Below the pieces are notes generated by a model. It had not been told where the DNA came from, made no database searches, and saw nothing but the letters and a program-made list of their open reading frames with translations. A program made the translations under genes and the position numbers. Shown here piece by piece: positions 59,515 through 64,000 of a stretch of 64,000 bases of DNA; the stretch's first letter is position 1, and the number at the start of each line of letters is the position of its first letter. Location: positions 186,001 to 250,000 of the forward strand of contig CALOAB010000018.1 of assembly GCA_942491185.1 (NCBI GenBank), in the 5' to 3' direction. The stretch is from SLRI01 sp942491185 (lineage in GTDB: Bacteria > Pseudomonadota > Alphaproteobacteria > Geminicoccales > Geminicoccaceae).

Positions 59515-59751
59515 GGCTTGGGCCTTGCATTCATGGGTAATGTCTGGCGACGGGCAACCGGTTGCCGACACCTGCAGCGTCACCGGTGCTACGGCGTCGG
59601 ACAAACGCGTTTTGCTTTTGACAGTCTTGGGCGATCATGGCAATTGCCCGTTCGCTCGATGGAGACTAGCCCGAACGCCAAGCAACCTTCGGTCGAAATA
59701 TCGGCGACCATCTCCGTCCGTTCGACAGCTTCACGCATACTGGGGATCGCT

Positions 59752-60192
59752 TTGCCCAAGCCGGAACTCGGAACCAAGCGCACCTGCCTCTCGTGCGGTG
59801 CGCGCTTCTACGACTTCGGCAAGACCGCGGAGATCGCTTGCCCTGCCTGCGACGCCGCCTTCGACCTCGAGCAGCTCGCTCGGGCGCGTCGGCCGCGCAA
59901 TCCGGTGCGCGCCGTCGCCGCCACCAAGGCGGCCGCGGTCGCAACCGAGGAGGACGAGGTCGACGAATCCGCCGAGGCAGAGGATGTCGAGGAGGAAGAC
60001 GTCGACGAGACCGACGACGCCGAGGAGGTCGATGAGGCCGAGGCCGAGGCTGAGGAGCCGGATGCTCCGGCGAGCGACGATGACGAGGAAGATGAGGATC
60101 CCCTGATCGAGGACGCCGCCGAGCTGGGCGACGACGACGCGCTCGGCGAGGTGATCGATCCCAAGGCAGACGCGGACGACGACCAACGCTGA
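59752..60192 (+). CDS. TIGR02300 (FYDLN acid) family protein
   Basis: 146 residues. The N-terminus is a zinc-ribbon-like domain: PKPELGTKRTCLSCGARFYD, then TAEIACPACDAAFDLEQL. From residue 60 on it is extremely acidic (long Glu/Asp runs). Typical of alphaproteobacteria and usually divergent from aroA, as here. Function unknown; the acidic tail could mimic nucleic acid. TTG start 59752 with GGGGA upstream. Confidence 0.88.
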   Translation: MPKPELGTKRTCLSCGARFYDFGKTAEIACPACDAAFDLEQLARARRPRNPVRAVAATKAAAVATEEDEVDESAEAEDVEEEDVDETDDAEEVDEAEAEAEEPDAPASDDDEEDEDPLIEDAAELGDDDALGEVIDPKADADDDQR

Positions 60193-60243
60193 GGGCCCAT
60201 CCCTGCGCCGGCCGTCGTCAAGCATCACCGTGGCATGACGACC

Positions 60244-60795
60244 TCAGTCGTCCGCTTGCGGCATCCGGTCTTGTCCCGAGCCGCGGCGGTCTCCGCGTCG
60301 CTCGCCATGCCGGCCGCGCATCGTCTCACGCAGCTCGGTGGCATTGATCAGCCCATCGCCGTCGGCATCGAGCCTCGCCACCATGCCGGCGAACGGCTCC
60401 TGGAACTCGTCGACGGTGACCATGGCGTCGCCATCCGCATCGAGGCGCTGGAAGCTACGGACCATGCGCGGCTGCATGGCGTCGAGCCAGAGCAGCTCGT
60501 ACTCGGCGAGGGACAGCACACCGTCGCCATCCGTATCGAAGGTCGCCAGGCGCTCGCCGCGGACCGCAATGATGTCCTCCTGGCTGACCTGGCCGTCGCC
60601 TGACCGGTCAAACTGCTCGAGCATGGCGATACCTCGCTCGCCGCGGCCGAAGCCCGGCCCAGCGCCCATGCCCGACTCTGCCCAGCCGCCGTGCCCGCCG
60701 GCCCTGGCGTGGGCGCCGTGCAACAGCGCAGCACCGCCGACGAGCGTCGCGGCAAGTCCGGCAACAACGGCACCGATGATGATACCCTTCTTCAT
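60244..60795 (-). CDS. Exported EF-hand calcium-binding protein
   Basis: 183 residues. Signal peptide or anchor (KKGIIIGAVVAGLAATLVGG), a Gly/His-rich linker, then four EF-hand loops: DRSGDGQVSQED, DTDGDGVLSLAE, DADGDAMVTVDE and DADGDGLINATE, and an Arg-rich tail. Probably periplasmic calcium binding. ATG 60795 with AGGAGAG upstream. Divergent from the regulator gene at 60995, which may control it. Confidence 0.88.
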   Translation of the reverse strand: MKKGIIIGAVVAGLAATLVGGAALLHGAHARAGGHGGWAESGMGAGPGFGRGERGIAMLEQFDRSGDGQVSQEDIIAVRGERLATFDTDGDGVLSLAEYELLWLDAMQPRMVRSFQRLDADGDAMVTVDEFQEPFAGMVARLDADGDGLINATELRETMRGRHGERRGDRRGSGQDRMPQADD

Positions 60796-60994
60796 GGTCG
60801 TCTCTCCTTGTTGATCACGAGCCCCTGTCGATGGGCCGGGTTGTTGACGAGCGGGATCATGCGCGCTGTGTGTCGCGGCAAAACGGCCGTTCACCCATGA
60901 GTTGGTCGCGCTTCGCGTCAGCGCTGCTGGCTGATACAGAGCGTTACACTTTTTCATTCCCAAGCCGGGACGAGGCAGCTTATCCGCTTGGCGC

Positions 60995-61717
60995 ATGAGC
61001 GAGCATCCGCATCTGCTGGTCGTCGACGACACCCGCGACGTTCGCGACGCGCTGCGTCAGTATCTGGTCAAGCATGGCTACCGGGTGACCACGGCCGAGA
61101 GCGCCGCTGCGGCGCGCAACGAGATCGCGACCCAGGCAATCGAGCTCGTGATCCTCGATATCATGATGCCGCGCGAGGACGGGCTCGTGCTCTGTCGCGA
61201 GCTGCGCGCCAAGGGCGGCTTGCCGATCATTCTGCTCACTGCCCTGGCCGACGAGACTGATCGAATCGTCGGCCTGGAGATGGGCGCGGACGACTATGTG
61301 ACCAAGCCATTCGCGCCGCGCGAGCTGCTGGCGCGGATCAAGGCCGTGCTGCGCCGGGCCACGAGCCTGCCGCATCAGCCGGGCGCGCTCGCACCGCTCA
61401 GCCGGCTCGGCTTCGGCCGCTGGATTTTTGATCCTGCTGCCCGTGAGCTGATCGACGACACGGGCACCGTCGTGCCGCTGAGCACCGGCGAGCATCTCAT
61501 GCTCACGGCCTTGCTCAGGCATCCGGGCATGGTGCTGAACCGCGACCAGCTGCTCGATCTCACTCGCGGGCGCGACGCCGGGCCGTTTGACCGCAGCGTC
61601 GACAACCAGATCAGCCGGCTCCGCAAGAAGCTGGAGCGCGATCCCCGGAACCCGGAGCTGATCAAGACGCATCGCGGCGGTGGCTACAGCTTCACCGGCC
61701 GGGTGGAGCCCGCGTGA
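60995..61717 (+). CDS. OmpR-family response regulator
   Basis: 240 residues. Receiver: LLVVDDTRDVRDALRQYL, phospho-Asp in LVILDIMMPREDGL, ILLTALADETD, DDYVTKPFAPREL. Winged-helix output: STGEHLMLTALLRHPGMVLN, DRSVDNQISRLRKKLERDPR, and IKTHRGGGYSF. Overlaps the kinase gene start by 4 bp (GTGA). Confidence 0.95.
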   Translation: MSEHPHLLVVDDTRDVRDALRQYLVKHGYRVTTAESAAAARNEIATQAIELVILDIMMPREDGLVLCRELRAKGGLPIILLTALADETDRIVGLEMGADDYVTKPFAPRELLARIKAVLRRATSLPHQPGALAPLSRLGFGRWIFDPAARELIDDTGTVVPLSTGEHLMLTALLRHPGMVLNRDQLLDLTRGRDAGPFDRSVDNQISRLRKKLERDPRNPELIKTHRGGGYSFTGRVEPA

Positions 61718-63204
61718 GCTGGCGCCGCCGTCTGTTGCCAAGGTTACCCCGGACGCTGACCTGGCAGGTCATTTCCCTGCTCCTCCTGGCCTTGGTCACG
61801 GCCCAGCTCGCCACCTTCGCCATTTTGAGCGACGAGCGGCGAAGTGCTGTCGATGCCTTCGCCCGCGAGCAGGTTCTGGAACGCGCCGCAGCACTGGTGC
61901 GGCTCGTCGAGACCACCGAGAGCCCGGGCGAGCGCCGTCGAGCGCTGCGCGCCTTCTCGACCTCCGAGCTGCGCTTCTGGCTGGCCGACGAGCCCGCGGT
62001 CGACGCTGCCGACAGCGCCCGGCCCGGGCCGCTGGCCCGGCGCCTGGCATCATTGCTGGGCGACGGCCAGCCGCGCGAGGTGTTGATCGCCTTCGGCGAC
62101 ATCGAGCGCCGGGACAGCGACCGACGGTCACGCTGGCACGATCACTGGCGGCGTGCCGCGGCCAAGGGTCAAGCCCACGGCGAGCCGCCTCCCCGCTTGC
62201 CGGATGAGGGCCTGCTGCTGGCGATCAACCTCGGTTTCGATGGTCGCACGCCGGCTGACGAAGCCGGCACGAACGATGCCTGGCTCAACGCCGCCATGGT
62301 GCTGCCACCCGTACGACCGAATTTGGGGCCAGCACCACTCGTCGCACTCCTGGTCGCTGCCGTTGCGATCAGCCTGGTGGCAGCGTTCTCGCTGCGCCGG
62401 CTCATCCGCCCGCTCAATGCGCTGGCCGTTGCCGCAGATGCTGTGGGGCGTGGCGAGCCTGCCCAATTGGAAGCGGCGCGAGGGCCGCTCGAGATCCGCC
62501 GCACGGCCACCGCCTTCAACGAGATGCAGGCGCGGATTGCCCGCTCGATGGGCGATCGCACGCGGCTGCTCGCGGCCATCAGCCACGATCTGCGGACGCC
62601 GATCACAAGCCTTCGGCTACGCGCCGAGCTGGTCGAGGACGACGAGCTGAGGGAGAAGATGCTGGCGACCCTGGACGAGATGCAGGCCTTGACCGAGGCC
62701 GGCCTGCTCCTCGCCCGTGACACGGCCGCAGAGGAGCCCAGTCGGTCGATCGACCTCGTGGCTCTGGTCGAGAGCGTGGCCGCAGACTTGGTCGATCAGG
62801 GCCATGATGTGCGGCTGGAGCCGGGTCCGGCGGCCACGCTTCGCTGCCGCAAGCTCGCCTTGACCCGCGCCATCCGCAATCTCGTCGAGAACGCCGTACG
62901 CTATGGCGGCAATGCGGTCATACAGATCGCCGCAGCGCCGGGCAGCATCTACATTCTCATCGAGGATAATGGGCCGGGCCTGCCTGAGGCCGCGCTCGAG
63001 CAGGTCTTCGAACCCTTCTTCCGTCTCGAGACCAGCCGCAGCCGAGAAACCGGCGGCAGTGGGCTCGGGCTCGCCATCGCCCGGAGCATCGTCCGCGAGC
63101 ATGGCGGCGAGGCGACGCTCGCCAATCGGCCCGAGGGCGGACTGCGCGCCACGATCCAACTACCGACCGGTGCTAGCGGCGATGGCGATACCGGCGACAT
63201 TTGA
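61714..63204 (+). CDS. Sensor histidine kinase
   Basis: 496 residues, EnvZ-like. First helix TWQVISLLLLALVTAQLATF, a large periplasmic loop, second helix APLVALLVAAVAISLVAAFS, HAMP (RLIRPLNALAVAADAVGRGE), H-box AISHDLRTPITSLRLRAELV, N-box NLVENAVRY, G1 EDNGPGLP and G2 GSGLGLAIARSI. GTG start at 61714 coupled to the regulator stop. Signal unknown; the divergent EF-hand gene suggests calcium or envelope stress. Confidence 0.93.
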   Translation: MSWRRRLLPRLPRTLTWQVISLLLLALVTAQLATFAILSDERRSAVDAFAREQVLERAAALVRLVETTESPGERRRALRAFSTSELRFWLADEPAVDAADSARPGPLARRLASLLGDGQPREVLIAFGDIERRDSDRRSRWHDHWRRAAAKGQAHGEPPPRLPDEGLLLAINLGFDGRTPADEAGTNDAWLNAAMVLPPVRPNLGPAPLVALLVAAVAISLVAAFSLRRLIRPLNALAVAADAVGRGEPAQLEAARGPLEIRRTATAFNEMQARIARSMGDRTRLLAAISHDLRTPITSLRLRAELVEDDELREKMLATLDEMQALTEAGLLLARDTAAEEPSRSIDLVALVESVAADLVDQGHDVRLEPGPAATLRCRKLALTRAIRNLVENAVRYGGNAVIQIAAAPGSIYILIEDNGPGLPEAALEQVFEPFFRLETSRSRETGGSGLGLAIARSIVREHGGEATLANRPEGGLRATIQLPTGASGDGDTGDI

Positions 63205-63253
63205 CTTGCGTCGCACCGGCGATTTCCCTACCAACCGCGCACCAGACGGAGAC

Positions 63254-63329
63254 GGGGCCGTAGCTCAGCTGGGAGAGCGCCTGAATGGCATTCAGGAGGT
63301 CGTCGGTTCGATCCCGATCGGCTCCACCA
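63254..63329 (+). tRNA. tRNA-Ala (anticodon GGC)
   Basis: Acceptor GGGGCCG/CGGCTCC (one G-U pair), D-arm AGCTCAGCTGGGAGAGC, anticodon stem CCTGA/TCAGG with loop ATGGCAT (GGC, reads GCC), T-arm GTCGGTTCGATCCCGATC, encoded CCA. Confidence 0.96.
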
Positions 63330-63429
63330 TCCGTCCCACACTCCGACCGTCGCCGAACTCGAGGGACGTGCGCCATACAGCGCACGGCTCATCGACACGT
63401 CGGCAGAAAAACTGTCGTTGGGGGAGGTA

Positions 63430-63504
63430 TGGTGCCGCCAGAGTGATTTGAACACTCGACCTCACCCTTACCAAGGGTGCGCTCTACCCCTGAGCTATGG
63501 CGGC
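63430..63504 (-). tRNA. tRNA-Thr (anticodon GGT)
   Basis: Minus strand: acceptor GCCGCCA/TGGCGGC, D-arm AGCTCAGGGGTAGAGC, anticodon stem CACCC/GGGTG with loop TTGGTAA (GGT, reads ACC), T-arm GAGTGTTCAAATCACTC, encoded CCA. It faces tRNA-Ala with a 100-base gap. Confidence 0.96.
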
Positions 63505-63642
63505 CTAGACAAAGAGTAAGCGGCTCGAGCAGATCGCGTGCTTCGGTCTTTTGGCCACAAGCTCGCGCCGGCTCGAACGCGCGTGGTAAATGCCATAGCG
63601 CCGCCAGGGGTGCAAGTGATCAAAACGACCGGGGGAGCCGCC

Positions 63643-63873
63643 ATGACGAAGAACGAGACAGCTGGGTCTGCACAGCAGGCATCCGGCAGCGGCGACCGGC
63701 AGGCCCGCCAGGCGGCGGCACTTCGCGAGAACCTGCACAAACGCAAGGCACAGCAGCGGCAGCGACTCGCCGCAGCAGGCCCGGATCAGGCGGCTGAGAC
63801 GCCGCTAGAATCGAGTAGCACCGCGCCAGAGACAGCGGCCGAAGGCGCTGCCAAGGATCGCAGCAGCGCCTGA
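63643..63873 (+). CDS. Small disordered protein of unknown function
   Basis: 76 residues. Composition is almost all Ala, Gln, Glu, Arg, Ser and Thr, with a central basic helix (RQARQAAALRENLHKRKAQQ) and a Ser/Thr/Ala tail; no hydrophobic core. ATG 63643 with a strong GGGGGAG upstream. Small proteins of this kind occur in alphaproteobacteria beside murA or other housekeeping genes; I do not recognise the family. Confidence 0.7.
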   Translation: MTKNETAGSAQQASGSGDRQARQAAALRENLHKRKAQQRQRLAAAGPDQAAETPLESSSTAPETAAEGAAKDRSSA

Positions 63874-63976
63874 GCCTTTGCGTCCGCCTCCCGCATCGCA
63901 CATACTGTCGGGCAATTAGCTGAGATCGGCTCGCCGGCCGGCCGCGAGGGAACATGCTGCTTCAACGGGATGGTGG

Positions 63977-64000
63977 ATGATGGGTGAGGTGCTGGACGAG
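63977..64000 (+). CDS. Possible start of a further gene, cut by the window edge
   Basis: ATG at 63977 (a second ATG at 63980) begins M-M-G-E-V-L-D-E and is open to the end of the window, with GGATGGTGG upstream as a weak ribosome site. Too short to identify. Confidence 0.35.

Noticed and set aside
1..64000. CRISPR arrays, rRNA genes, phage or integrated elements
   Set aside because: No regularly spaced direct repeats, rRNA segments, integrases or transposases were seen on either strand.

Overview
The window is gene-dense, GC-rich bacterial chromosome. Gene content and order point to an alphaproteobacterium, probably Rhodospirillales/Geminicoccales-like. The supporting blocks are: rpmH-rnpA-yidD-yidC-(hpt)-engB-argB; DUF4164-zapA-6S RNA-5-FCL; TIGR02300 (FYDLN) opposite aroA-cmk-rpsA-ihfB-lapA; an alphaproteobacterial-type aminoacyl-tRNA-protein transferase; and two perfect CtrA-type boxes. 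GTG and TTG starts and 4-bp ATGA overlaps are common. I saw no rRNA, CRISPR array, insertion sequence or prophage.

Layout. 1-2.6 kb: a bufferin (copper-metallophore) operon on the minus strand, YHS protein-bufA-bufB(MNIO)-bufC. 2.7-7.7 kb: argB, engB, hpt, yidC, yidD, rnpA and rpmH, led by a clear promoter. 7.8-10.7 kb: DUF547 protein, sensor kinase, lipoprotein. 10.7-14.3 kb: a type I secretion ABC/HlyD pair. 14.4-17.9 kb: an rlmI gene with a frameshift, gamma-glutamyltransferase, and a 79-residue lone HisKA domain. 17.9-24.3 kb: ymdB-type phosphoesterase, 5-FCL, 6S RNA, zapA, DUF4164, then tkt, gap and a cupredoxin that has lost most copper ligands. 24.3-32.8 kb: intracellular subtilisin, OmpA-like coiled-coil protein, CopD-like protein, universal stress protein, a nitrilase fold without its catalytic triad, a two-component system, and a CtrA-box gene for a retropepsin-like protein with a broken active-site motif.

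33-38.7 kb: aminoacyl-tRNA-protein transferase and a TRAP transporter whose binding protein lies on the opposite strand from its membrane subunits. 38.7-43.5 kb: acyl-CoA dehydrogenase, SDR, CorC-type protein, tartrate/isocitrate-type dehydrogenase, tRNA-Arg. 43.5-51.5 kb: ABC ATPase, NDUFS6-type zinc-finger protein, a paiB gene stopped by one amber codon, MATE pump, ROK sugar kinase, CheY-like regulator, three permeases. 51.5-53.2 kb: a cobalamin riboswitch in front of a small unknown gene and cobW. 53.2-64 kb: sarcosine-oxidase-like flavoprotein, lapA-ihfB-rpsA-cmk-aroA, TIGR02300, an EF-hand protein divergent from a second two-component system, tRNA-Ala, tRNA-Thr, and the start of a further gene.

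Themes. Several proteins are plausible parts of periplasmic copper handling (bufferin operon, CopD, the cupredoxin relic). Several others keep a recognisable fold but have lost catalytic or ligand residues (nitrilase-like, retropepsin-like, C39-like, cupredoxin). Two genes are visibly broken (paiB, rlmI), and two lack a canonical start where homology needs one (rnpA and the kinase at 30.6 kb). All calls come from reading the sequence; no database search was run.
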